Positions 22,298-32,440 of a DNA stretch of 64,000 nt are shown here, piece after piece. The number at the start of each line of letters is the position of its first letter. Within the stretch, counting starts at the first letter, position 1. The notes beneath the pieces are model-generated. The model made no database searches, was not told where the DNA came from, and saw nothing but the letters and a program-made list of their open reading frames with translations. Position numbers and translations under genes: made by a program. Source of the DNA: Apiotrichum sp. Y4204 (lineage: Eukaryota > Basidiomycota > Tremellomycetes > Trichosporonales > Trichosporonaceae); assembly GCA_025531455.1 (NCBI GenBank), contig JAMYHL010000101.1, positions 49,871-113,870 on the forward strand, read 5' to 3'.

Positions 22298-23563
22298 CTA
22301 TTGCCTCGACTCCCAGAGCCACTGCTGCTCCCCGACGTGCGCGATGTACGCCTCGTCGGTCATGAATGCGATGCGGGCGTACGCCTTGTCCTCGTCCTCC
22401 GGGGAGAGGTCGGCGGGGAAGGCGTGTGGCGCGGCGTCCATGATGAGGTTTGGAATGCTTTCGGCGTCGTTCTCAGGATTTTCACGCAGGAGGGAATTGG
22501 GAATGACGATGAGGATGCGGCAGTGCACGCTCGTGAGCGCGTTGCCGATCACTACACCGAGGTGCGCATACCCCGCCCCATGGGACGCGGCGGGACACGC
22601 GAGATGGGCCGGGGCGTGGGTGAGATGGATGACGACCTCCGTGACTGTCTTGGGCAGCTCGTAGATTGCGTTCAGGTTTGGGTAGCTGACCATGTGCTCC
22701 CCGCTGGCGGTGAAGACGACACGGCGCGTGCCGTAGGGCACGAGGGCGGGAACTGGCTCTTGAATAATATGGTCGCTCGGACACGGGATGGCGGCGAGGA
22801 AGACGACGAGCGTGCGGCTCACGATTGGGCAAGTGGTGCGCCACCCGCCAGGAGGGAAGAACAGGATGCGGACAAGGGGAACGATGCGGGCCTGGCGGGC
22901 GAGGGACTCGGCGAGGGCCATTAACGTTGAGGGCGGCACGTGCGCATCGATGTCCAACACGCGAGTATAGGAGAGAAGCGGGGCGGGGCGCAGGGATACG
23001 TGCATTGGCCCGAGGTCGATGCGGGACGGGATGGCGGGGTCGATGTGCAAGCCCGTGAAGGAACCCCAGTCGGAGTCGGAATCCGAGTCGCTGCTGATGG
23101 ACGTGTCCTCGATTGGGCTGGGCGGAGGTACGGGGCGCTTGCTCCACCACTTGGAGGCGAGCATGAGAACGAGGGTATCGAGAAAGAGGCGACGGGGGAG
23201 TGGCGGAAATGCCGTGTGGAGGGGGAACAGGGGGGTGAGTCCCTTTCGCTCAGCTGCACAGCCGATGGCGTGGCGATGCTTGCTGTCTATGGGAACTACG
23301 GTGATGCGTGAGGCAAGGACCGGCGTGATGCGGAGGTAGTACTTGCGCGAGGTGGCGCGGAAACGCATCAGCACAGAGGTGGGCGCGGCGGCGAGGATCT
23401 CGTCGATAATGTGCGGAAAGGACATGTGGTCAATCAACACAGGCGAGGGGGCGGGGGCCTGGCTCTTGGGGGTCTTGGGAGCGGGGCTGCTCAGGAAGAG
23501 GCGTGCGGCGCGCAGCACGCCGCTAGTGGGGGGTTTGATGGGGAGCACAAGGGTAGAGTCCAT
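22298..23563 (-). CDS. F-box-like hypothetical protein
   Basis: A single intronless frame of 421 aa from an ATG at 23563. Near residues 45-75 is HMSFPHIIDEILAAAP followed by TSVLMRFRATSRKYY, a pattern like the F-box helices (P...I...I....P...L...R..S+...). Instead of leucine-rich repeats there follow beta/alpha-type segments (RVLDIDAHVPPSTLMALAESL, TCPIVSRTLVVFLAAIP, TVTEVVIHLTHAP) in which a first-half charged Ser/Asp stretch separates two parts. Proteins of this kind form large, fast-changing families in basidiomycete yeasts, from my general knowledge. Function unknown; a Skp1-linked substrate receptor is the obvious guess. The start is the only ATG before the F-box-like part. Confidence 0.7.
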   Translation of the reverse strand: MDSTLVLPIKPPTSGVLRAARLFLSSPAPKTPKSQAPAPSPVLIDHMSFPHIIDEILAAAPTSVLMRFRATSRKYYLRITPVLASRITVVPIDSKHRHAIGCAAERKGLTPLFPLHTAFPPLPRRLFLDTLVLMLASKWWSKRPVPPPSPIEDTSISSDSDSDSDWGSFTGLHIDPAIPSRIDLGPMHVSLRPAPLLSYTRVLDIDAHVPPSTLMALAESLARQARIVPLVRILFFPPGGWRTTCPIVSRTLVVFLAAIPCPSDHIIQEPVPALVPYGTRRVVFTASGEHMVSYPNLNAIYELPKTVTEVVIHLTHAPAHLACPAASHGAGYAHLGVVIGNALTSVHCRILIVIPNSLLRENPENDAESIPNLIMDAAPHAFPADLSPEDEDKAYARIAFMTDEAYIAHVGEQQWLWESRQ

Positions 23564-24959
23564 ACTGCTGTAGGGTATGTCGATAGTGGGGTGGGAATAC
23601 AGGGAGAAGAAGAGGTCGACGGCAACTGTTTATGTATCTTTGTCGTGCTCTCACGTTCGCGAGTCGATGTCGGTCGGGAACTGTGCCGGGTGGAGTGAGT
23701 GCCTGCACGAGCCCATCAGCTGGATTGGACGGTGAAGGCAGATGGAGATCGAGATGATTGCCGATGCGGGACACAGCACACGAGCACACAGATGGGATAT
23801 CGGATATGGGATACGATATACGAGCGGGCGAGGTCGCGCGGGGCACGGGAGGGCGCTGTCCACCGGAGATGGTGCGGGAGAAGATGAGGGATGCGCGCGT
23901 GATGAGGCGATGAGGACGTCGACGTCTAGGGCAAGTGATTGAATCGTGACGGCACACAACTTGACAGCTTTGCTTCGCGTACCGTTCGTAGTGTTTGCGG
24001 GCTCGTGCTTCTCAGCAACTGGAGCACACCAGCTAGCTAACGCTGCGTTGGTGTGTTTGGACGCATCCGGAAGTTGGAGCTCGAACTGGTCCGACAAGGC
24101 CAACTGGGACTTCCAACATGTTGTGTTATCAATTGCATCCAGATATCCAGTACCCAGTGGACATTGAGAGTCAATTGAGACTCGTCCTCGATCGCCTCCC
24201 ACAACATCGAGACTTGCGGAGCTGTACAGCTGACAAGCTTACCGCTCGATCACCCACTGTACCACTGTGCGACTGTGAAACGCGTCGCGGTGCGCACGAG
24301 GCGGCTGCGTGCTGTCCATTGAGGCTGAATGATGCGTTATGACATTGAAACAAAGGAAACGAGCGAAATGTGGAAAAAGGACACTCCAATTGAAGAGGCT
24401 TCAACGCTGGGCTTGACGGGCTTGGAGGGCATGCAGAGGGCTTGAAGAGGGCTTTGGAATGTGATTCCAATGGTCCTAGTTTGAGGTTCTGAACAGATCC
24501 TTTGGGTGTCAGGTGTTGAGAAACGGACGCTCGAGCGCAGAAGCATACAAGACGGCGCCTCCTCGAGCTCCCTTCAGCCCACTCATGTGTAGTCATCTTC
24601 AGCTTGGTTAGACAGCAAGTTGCCGTGGTTCACCGGTTCTCCATTGTCGAGTGCACAGCAGAGCGAGCAACCGACCTCGTGAGCTCGTGATGCAGTGCGA
24701 GTGATGCTACTGATGTCCTGATGTCCTGATGTCCTGATGGCCTGATGTACTGATACCCCTCACCACCATCACATCTGACGGAGAAGCTCACATGTTGTTG
24801 ATCATCAGTGGCCAGTGGGTGGGCCCCACATTCTCACCCGCGTTATTCACCCGCAATGTGGAGATGTAACTTGCCTTCAAGGATCCGTTCAGCTACTCAT
24901 AAATCAGGCCCATCAGGAGACTCCCCACCTCCTTATCACACACACAACCAACTCGCAAC
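23564..24959. other. Intergenic region
   Basis: 1.4 kb between the divergently transcribed F-box-like gene and the ABC ATPase gene. No coding or RNA gene is recognised. It includes the octamer repeat annotated separately and an ATGGGATATCGGATATGGG-type imperfect repeat near 23790. Confidence 0.5.
24710..24757. repeat. Six copies of an 8-bp unit CTGATGTC
   Basis: Three exact CTGATGTC units are followed by CTGATGGC, CTGATGTA and CTGATACC. It is a noncoding minisatellite about 200 bp before the ABC ATPase start. Confidence 0.8.
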
Positions 24960-26766
24960 ATGCTGTGGACTGCCGTCTGCCTGGCCCGGGGCATGGCCGC
25001 ACCGATTGCCAAGGTACCATTCGTCCGGCTTCCCCCGTCCGCGAGTGTGTTCCCCCTCGGTGCTGCCCAGCTCGAGTCCAAATCCGCCCTCCTCCGATTT
25101 CCGCCAGGAGGCTTCACGATCAACGATGGCGGGGAGGAGGGGTGGGCGATTGTGGGAGATTCCGAGGGAAGAAGACTGGCTGTTGAGGTATGTTGAAGCC
25201 CGTTGTTGGGTGACAGAAGTATTTGGAGGGCAGGTATTAATCCCATTTTTCCTTGGCCCATCTCTTACATGCCCAGGCTGACCCCCCAGACCCTGCTTGG
25301 CCGGCATCGCATAACGCCCAACACCCCGCCTCCGGGACCGTTGCCTGTCGCCAGTAGGGAGCCACCTCCCCGCGTGATCGACCCCGATACATGGAAGTCG
25401 ATTCGGTATCTGGCTTTCGCCCGGCCGAGTACAACCGGCGAATTCACAGACTACACGGCGCGCTACGGTGCGCTGCAGGAGGAGGACCGGCTGCTGCTCA
25501 AGGAGAAGATGGTGTCGTTCTTTGAGGACAAGGCCCTGGCAGGACGAAATGTCGGCGCGGCATTGACCCGCATGGAGCTGAACCACATGCAGGACCTGCC
25601 CGCGATCAGCCTGTCGAGTGGCCAGACGCGCCGAATGCGTATCGCGCTAAGCCTCATGACGCGTCCCGACGTACTCATACTTGAAGACCCTATGGCCGGT
25701 CTTGACGTCCCGTCACGCAAAGTGGTGTCGAGTCTCCTGGGCGACTTGAATGCGACCGGCGGCGAGCCCCGCGTGGTTCTTGTACTCCGCGACAAGGGGG
25801 AGAACACGCTCGCAGACTGGATCACGAACGTGTGCGAAGTCCGCAATGGCGAGGTATGGATTGGTACGCGACAGGAATGGGAAGCGCGCCATCAGACAGA
25901 ACGGGGAGATCAAGAGTCAACAGGTGACAGCATTCCAGAAGGCAACACTGGGACTAGCCAGCCGCCGATTGTCAACCTCCGCAATGTCAACATCTCGTAT
26001 GGCGAGGGCACAAGACCAGTGCTTCAGGACGTCAGCTGGACGGTTAGGCCGGGAGAGAAGTGGCATCTGCAAGGCGCCAACGGTGAGTGTACCGCAGCCA
26101 GTCCCGTTCACGTTTGGTTTCTGACTCCTAGGCTCTGGAAAAACCACTCTCCTATCGGTCCTTCTCGGCCACCACCCCCAGTCATTCTCCCTCCCTTCCT
26201 CGTCTCTCCAGTTATTCTCCCAACCACGCCGCCGAGTGCCGACTCCGATTCTGCGGCAGCTAATCGGTCACACTTCGCCCGAGGTATTCGCTGCTTTCCC
26301 GCGAAACATGGGTCTCACCGCGCTTCAGGCCGTGGGTACAGGTTTTGAGGGTGTATTCTCTCGCCGCCCGCTGTCAGACGACCAGAAACAGCGCGTCTTG
26401 TACTTGCTCGACTACTTTAAGAAGGAACTCTCGACCTCGCGCACAGGTCAAGCCAACGACATGGACATTAGGGATATCGCCAACAAGGAGTTTGCCCACT
26501 TCATGCCGCCGCAGCAAGCGCTTCTTGTCTTTCTCCGAGCGATCGTCTCGCGCAGCCCATTGCTCGTACTCGACGAGCCCACACAGGGAATGGACGAGGA
26601 GATCTGGGCTAAGGCGCGCGAACTCCTCGCCAAAGAGTGGGAGGAAATGCACCAGAACTCCCAGGATCAAGCCGTAATCGTCGTTTCGCACTACGAGGAC
26701 GAGGTGCCGTGGAAGCACGGCAAGATCCTCCGTCTCGTTGATGGAAAAGTCGATCATTCAGAGTAG
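24960..26766 (+). CDS. Tandem-domain soluble ABC ATPase (YDR061W/ModF-like)
   Basis: Four exons (24960-25187, 25217-25233, 25277-26082, 26132-26766) give 561 aa with two nucleotide-binding domains and no membrane segments. Domain 1: the P-loop position reads WAIVGDSEGRRLAVE, lacking the Lys-Ser/Thr of a Walker A; the signature LSSGQTRRMRIAL is good; Walker B is VLILEDPMAGLD with Glu and Asp swapped. Domain 2: Walker A GANGSGKTTLL is perfect, rebuilt across an intron; the signature is degenerate (MPPQQALLVFLRA); Walker B LLVLDEPTQGMD and the H-loop VVSHYED are intact. In a head-to-tail pair, the good signature of domain 1 would face the good Walker A of domain 2, leaving one working site. Exon 2 is a 17-nt microexon needed to keep frame. 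Function unknown; E. coli ModF and yeast YDR061W are the nearest named relatives I recall. Confidence 0.84.
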
Positions 26767-27139
26767 CTCCTCTTCACCGAGCGATCGTGTGGATAGGGCG
26801 TGTCCCTGGGAGTTTCACAACTTGGTTATGATGCTCCCAGAGCAGTGACAGTAGTATCAAGAGTTAGATGGTAGTTACCAGCATTTGGTATCAAGTTAGC
26901 GGGCTATCTGGCACAAACTTGCATGTAAAAAAACATAAAGAGGGACAGTCAGTCCCAGTTGTGACACACGAACACATCAGTGATACTCCGAGTTCTCCAT
27001 CCGAAATCGCACGCTGACTGCTTCCAGGTCTTCCCATGCTTGCCAGCGGGTAGAACACGCCTCAAGACGCTTGACATTCCCTACGTCCCTCGCGCAGCGC
27101 GGCAGCACGCGTAGAAGCAGCCCCGGGCCGCTTACATAA
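26767..27139. other. Intergenic region
   Basis: The 3' flank of the ABC gene, containing a run of seven A at 26928-26934, and the 5' flank of the tRNA. No other feature is seen. Confidence 0.5.
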
Positions 27140-27224
27140 GGAGACATAGCTCAGCTGGGAGAGCGAGCGACTGAAGCTCAGTCATCATATCGCTAGGTCG
27201 GGTGTTCGATCCACCCTGGCTCCA
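27140..27224 (+). tRNA. tRNA-Phe (anticodon GAA) with a 12-nt intron
   Basis: The cloverleaf can be folded by hand. The acceptor is GGAGACA with TGGCTCC (one A-G mismatch at the fifth pair). The D stem is GCTC/GAGC, the anticodon stem AGCGA/TCGCT, the variable loop AGGTC, and the T arm GGGTG-TTCGATC-CACCC. The anticodon loop is C-T-G-A-A-G, then the intron at 27177-27188, then A, so the intron lies one base 3' of the anticodon at the canonical 37/38 position. The anticodon is at 27173-27175. CCA is not encoded beyond the discriminator A at 27224. Confidence 0.93.
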
Positions 27225-27229
27225 TTTTT
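27225..27229 (+). terminator. Pol III terminator
   Basis: Five T directly follow the discriminator base of the tRNA gene, as expected for RNA polymerase III termination. Confidence 0.8.
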
Positions 27230-27414
27230 GGGCTTGGGAGGGAGCTATGCATCGAGCAGAATGTTTGGGGTGCTCGGGGTGTTGAAGGATGGGACGCGAG
27301 AGGTCTTGCGGTGTCTGGAGAGTGAGAAATCAATGGGCAGCGGTGAGTAGTAATTGCAACGTCGAAAGCCTGTCTGACACTATACTCCATTCTATTCTAG
27401 TCTCCTGGCTTGCA

Positions 27415-29145
27415 CTAGTATCCCAGCAGGGCTTTGCGCTGCGCGTAGCCGTTCGTACGCGCCTCGCGCACCTCGTCGCTCGTCCGCGGCCACCCATGAT
27501 TCGGTCCGCCGTCGTCGCCGCCCTGAGTGTGAGCAAATGAGAGCCGGGTCGCATAAAACGAGAGATGGCAGAAGAAGGGCATTCTGGTATACTTGGATGA
27601 CATAGCAGTCATTCACAGGGTCCGCGGAAGCACTCACCTCGCCAATGGCCTCGAGCCAGGCGTCCTGATTATCAAACTCGGCAGGATTGCCGATACGCTT
27701 GTCTGTCGGGTCGTCGGTCAGCCGCTTGAGCGGAGGGAGGGGCGGAACCCGCGCGGCGGTGAAGGAGCGGGCAATGAGGCGCGCAGTGGCTTCGCCAAGG
27801 GGGAAGGGGTTGACGGCGTAGTCTGGAGTCAGAACAGAACAAGAATAAGCAACCTCTGAGACACTTACGGAGACCGATGAAGGCCATGGTGGGATCCGGG
27901 ACGTAGAAGGTATCGGTGTTGTTCAAGTTCAGGATATTTTGTCCTCCCGCAGGGGGTAGTCCGTCCTGAGGCGGAGCAAGTGAGGACGTCACCGGCTGAG
28001 TGTCGAACGGCGCCTTGGTGAGGAATGGGTAGGAGAAGAGGTATCCCGTGGCAAACACGATGACATCGATGTCGCGGTGAACATCGCCATTGACGAAATG
28101 CAGCGTCTTCCCCTCGACGCGCTTGATTTCCGGGACGCAGCGGATCGGGCGCGCCCACGGAAGGTCATCGTCCCACACCTTGTCTCCTGGCTCGTACCCG
28201 CGTACTGACTCGTAGATTGTGCGCGGTGGGTTGTCTTTATGCTGCATGTCGTCGGTCGCGAGCTCGCGCGCAATGTCTGATCCGGACGCGTGCGAGCCGA
28301 CAACGACAATGTTGCAGCCGCGGTATGGGGTCGGATTGCGCCACCACCGAGAGTGGACGATCTTGCCCTCGAATGTGTCGAGTCCCGAAATGGGGGGTAG
28401 GAACGGCTCGTTGTAGTGCCCGTTGGAGACGATCACATGGGACACAGTCGTGCTCGCCCGCGAGATCCCGTCGGCGCCTGCGTGCTCGGTCTCTACCGTC
28501 CAACGATCTGCGGACGAGGATGCCCCCGGCGTGTGGTAGACTGAGAGCACGCGTGTGCGCCATTGAATGACGTCGAGAAGCCTGGTCTGTGAGTCATTGT
28601 CCCCGAGTCGCGTTTTTCACCCTCCGGTCCTCCGATCCACTTACCCCTTGTCCTTGGCATAATCCTGAAGGTATGACAACACTTGCTCGTGCGTCGGAAA
28701 CACCGGAGTCCACTTGGGAAACGGGCTGCCGCGATACATCATGCTGCAAGGTCAGTGACGCCGTAGGCGGGAAGCTTCGCATCAGTTGCACGTACATCTT
28801 ATTTGGGAGGTTGGTCCGAAGCCGGTCATACATCGCTGCGCGTCAGCCCACCACCTCAACTCTCAACGCACCACTCGGCCCATTCGATCCAGGCACCTCA
28901 ATCTCCTGCTTCGACCTAACGAGCGGCGGACCGTCCTTGCGCCACGCAACGTGCATTTCACCGGGAGTCGGTTCGTAGTTCCACACTCCGCCGGGGCCCG
29001 CGCGCGCCTCGCACGCAAGGATCTGGTCAGGCCGGACGCCGGCCTCGAGAAGCTGGCGGACCGCGACGAGGCCGCTCGGCCCGCCAGCGCCGACGACGGC
29101 GACGCGCGTAAGCGGCGGAAGAGGAATGGCGGGGGCGATGGTCAT
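27415..29145 (-). CDS. Flavin-containing monooxygenase
   Basis: Six exons (29145-28872, 28835-28796, 28743-28645, 28581-27869, 27822-27638, 27522-27415) give 472 aa. The FAD-binding Rossmann motif is VAVVGAGGPSGLVAVRQL at residues 13-30. AMYDRLRTNLPNK spans the second exon. FEGKIVHSRWW is the FMO fingerprint (FxGxxxHxxx). The NADPH-binding motif NIVVVGSHASGSDIA follows, then DVIVFATGY, the end-of-domain FATGY motif. The enzyme would use NADPH and O2 to oxidise N or S atoms of small nucleophiles. No membrane anchor or signal peptide is visible. It could equally act in secondary metabolism, but no pathway genes adjoin it. The gene begins about 1 kb from the divergent phosphodiesterase gene. Confidence 0.92.
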
Positions 29146-30211
29146 GGTGTGATGGGAGGATTAGACATTATTTCATGTCGGATGTTGGGCATTGGGTATG
29201 CTGGTTGTTGCTTTGGTACAGCGACTGTCGGCAGTGGCCGGGTCGGCGATGATGACGGATTACGCCGATCAGCCAGTCGGCCAGTGACTTGTTATCTGGT
29301 TCCGCTTGTTCGAACTCCACTGGCAACAGAGATAAGGACCAAAATGATGGATGGCGAGCACATGCAACCGTGTTGACAAAACAATGCGTTACATCGTGGA
29401 GTATCCGCGGCATGCAGAGTTTGCATGACCGAGTCCGAGCGTAGCCCGGTGTTCTGTGTTGAGAGCGAAATCAAAACACAAACTTGAGAAACAGCGTTGG
29501 CAGAGCGTTTGGCCGGCAATTTGGGTGGTTGCAGCCGGCGATCCCCGACCTATTCTCGCTGTCGAGGCCACCAAACACGTCGTCAATCAGTACAATTTGG
29601 TGACAGCGCGGAACTGCTGTGCGGCCACGCGGGGTGTGTGATCGGTCGCGACTCGTTGCATTGCTGAAAATAACAGCTTGTAACCTGCGTATGCTATACA
29701 GGGATCGCGTTGTGCTGACGTTTTTAAGGGGGCCGCTGAGGAGGGACCGAGAGGCTGGGCAGTTGGGGCGTGCGGACCTAGATCGGAGAGGCCGAGAGAG
29801 ATCATCGTATGTTCACCGTGTCCTATCACGGCCATCACCATGTGATGAATCTCGTGTCATTCTGTTCTGGGAAACGCATGCTGTTCTGCTGACCATGACC
29901 GAGAGCCAAGAGATGATGCAGATGCATAAGGTGGTGTACACCTAGGTACCGAAGACCGATCTGGCAGGCACGTTGTGCGCTGCCCGGCGGCCGTTGCTGC
30001 TAGTGGACTGCGCCGACGCCACCCAACAGACCCAAAGGTTATAAAAAGTAACACATCACCCTGCCGACTCCACTCCAACTCTCCTCTGCTCCCCCACACA
30101 CATCCCACAACCCTCTCCCTCCCTCCTTTTATATACTCTCCGGTCTCCACCACAACAACTCTTCGTTGTTACTCCCTTCTTTCCCCCACGCATATCACTG
30201 CACTCACAACC
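29146..30211. other. Divergent intergenic region
   Basis: 1.07 kb between the monooxygenase and the phosphodiesterase gene. The right end has a TATA-type element (separate entry) followed by a CT-rich leader; the rest shows no gene. Confidence 0.5.
30040..30048 (+). promoter_or_regulatory. TATA-box candidate of the phosphodiesterase gene
   Basis: TATAAAAAG lies 172 bp upstream of the ATG at 30212 and directly before a pyrimidine-rich leader, a plausible spacing for fungal promoters with a leader of about 100 nt. Confidence 0.5.
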
Positions 30212-31721
30212 ATGACCAAGCCTCCAAACTGTCCCGAGCCGACGCCGTTCCACGAGCCCAAAGATATCGAATGCTGGGGCCACCGCGGCGCGTCGGCCTT
30301 CCTCCCCGAGAACACGTGAGCGACAAACGGCCAACAACTAGCGACCCAGCAGTGTGACTTTTGCTCCACCCCGTGATCAATGTACATCACGTACATGGTG
30401 TGGTTGCACGGAGCACACTGCTGGCCATGGCGCGCGGCGCCTCTAACACCCTCAGGCTGGCAAGCTTCCGTGCAGCCATCAAGGAAGGCGCGGACGGAAT
30501 CGAGAGTGGTAGGGCTGTTGCCACCGAGTCGTCCTAACACGCCAGACGTCCACATTACGTCGGACGGTATCATTCTCATGTTCCACGACCCTACGCTCGA
30601 CCGCACCACGAACGGCACGGGCACCATCCGTTCCCAGCCTTGGAAGGATGTCATCGAGTGAGTGACGCCATCGCGTAACCCTTGTTGCATCATGCTCACA
30701 GACAGGAATGTCCGCACCAAGAAGGAGCCGGTGCAGCCCATTCCCCGCTTTGATGAGCTGATCAGTCTTCTCATGGAGCCCGAGAACCAGCACGTCTTGC
30801 TTAACGTGAGTGATTCGCAGTCGGCCGCTTACCCCAGATCGACTGCAAGGTTCAAAATAACCCAGATGATATGTTCGTGAGTAACTCATATGCCTGAGCT
30901 GCATGCTGACATGGTCCAGCCGGAGATTGCCCGCATCATCACGTATGTACACACACCACTGCCGCAACACTTCTTACTCATATCAGTTCCTACAAGGACT
31001 GGGAGACGCTGCTCGCCCCGCGCCTCATCCTCGGCCTCTGGCACCCGGTGTTCATCCGGCCCGCGCTCAAGTACCTTCCTCGCCTGCGCCGCTACCACAT
31101 TGGTCTCTCCACTTGGGTAGCGCGCACGTACTTCTGGGAAGCCTGTGAGGGCTTCTCGATGAACTTTGGCATGCTTGTCGGCCCCGAGGGCCAGTCGTTC
31201 ATTCGCGACTGCCGCGCGGCAGGCAAGGAAGTGTGCGTTTGGACGGTCAACGACCCCAACGAGATGCGCACTGCCATGAGCTGGGGCGTCAAGGCCGTCC
31301 TCACGGACAAGGTCGCCGCTTTCGTTTCTCTGAAGCGCGAGGTGAGTTTTTTGGTCTTACCACATACTCACGTCAGATCATCGACGACAACTCGAAGCTT
31401 GCTATCCCCGGTCTGGCAGGCTATCTCTTCGGGTGGTCGCACTGGCGGTATTATTCGGCGTCGCATGTAGGCATCGGTGTGCTGGTGTTCACGTTCCTGC
31501 GCTTACACGGGAAACTTGATGTGCCTACTGACCTCGACTCTCTCTTGGCACTGGACTCGTAACCTCGGAAAAATCAGGTTTGGATGCAGCGTACCCAGAT
31601 CGACGCCATGCGCACCCTCTGCTTTGAGCCCGGCCCACTCGTCATGCCCGACCTCTCGGACTATGCCGACCAACTCAAGCCTGCCTTCGAGAAGACTCCT
31701 GCCATTGCCGTGGCTGCTTGA
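30212..31721 (+). CDS. Glycerophosphodiester phosphodiesterase family protein, Pgc1-like
   Basis: Nine exons (30212-30315, 30456-30508, 30546-30657, 30706-30805, 30838-30876, 30920-30942, 30987-31341, 31377-31466, 31578-31721) give 339 aa. Catalytic motifs of the GDPD barrel: [14 protein letters not shown] near residue 22, [13 protein letters not shown] with the metal-binding Glu and Asp, and [16 protein letters not shown] with the second His. Later come [27 protein letters not shown] and [13 protein letters not shown], the barrel-closing strand. The overall pattern resembles yeast Pgc1, a phosphatidylglycerol phospholipase C, more than secreted or GPI-linked GDPDs. No signal peptide is seen. 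The last intron (111 nt) is the weakest call: reading through instead would end the protein in a hydrophobic tail. The small exons of 39 and 23 nt are supported by frame and splice sites. Confidence 0.85.
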
Positions 31722-32440
31722 TTACCAACAAGCATGGGCAACAACAGCGACTGTCAAGGATTCGACATTGCCCAATGAGGGCAGCCGCCAACAATACACG
31801 ACACCTGACCTCAAGTGCTGAGGACAACGACAACTATGCGTCGCGCTGCGACGCTTTCTTGTACCACTAGCCCTTACCGTAGATAGCTTTCGGACGCTGC
31901 ACCTGGTGTGCATTTTTCGACCGACCGCCGTAGTAGATGTGACCCACCCTCCAGTTTACATTCCTCTCTGCAAGTTACGGACCTGTCTAGCTGTGTCGTA
32001 TTGAGAGCCCAAACCGAACACGAATCTGAGCCCGTTCCTTGACAACCTTGACACTTTGAGCGGACCGAGTTCTCCGTGCGTATTCCGATGACGCGAGTGT
32101 GGATCAATAGTGTGAGAACGAGGCCCACTCAGTCGTCCAAGAGCATGCGAGTGCATATCAGACCAATGATGAGTAGTAGTACATATATGTAGATGGCTCC
32201 AAGGGGCCGTCGGTGCTCCGTTGCATGATCCGGTCGGTGCTCCGAGGCTCCGACCAGTGGTCACGGTTGGGTAGCCGGTGGACATAAGTACATTTGGGGC
32301 CCCGAATGGTGTGGAATGCGATTCAGACTCGACAATTGCCAGGGATACTTATCTCGCCCACAGGCCCACAACACGCCCACAAATACACTAATACGACGGA
32401 ACATATCTCATCTCGTTGTCATCTTCACCATCACGCACAG
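31722..32440. other. Intergenic region
   Basis: 719 bp between two plus-strand genes, containing the 3' flank of the phosphodiesterase and the THI6 promoter. A direct repeat GGTCGGTGCTCC is seen near 32209 and 32231. I did not find a TPP riboswitch-like element, though short ones would be hard to see by eye. Confidence 0.45.
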
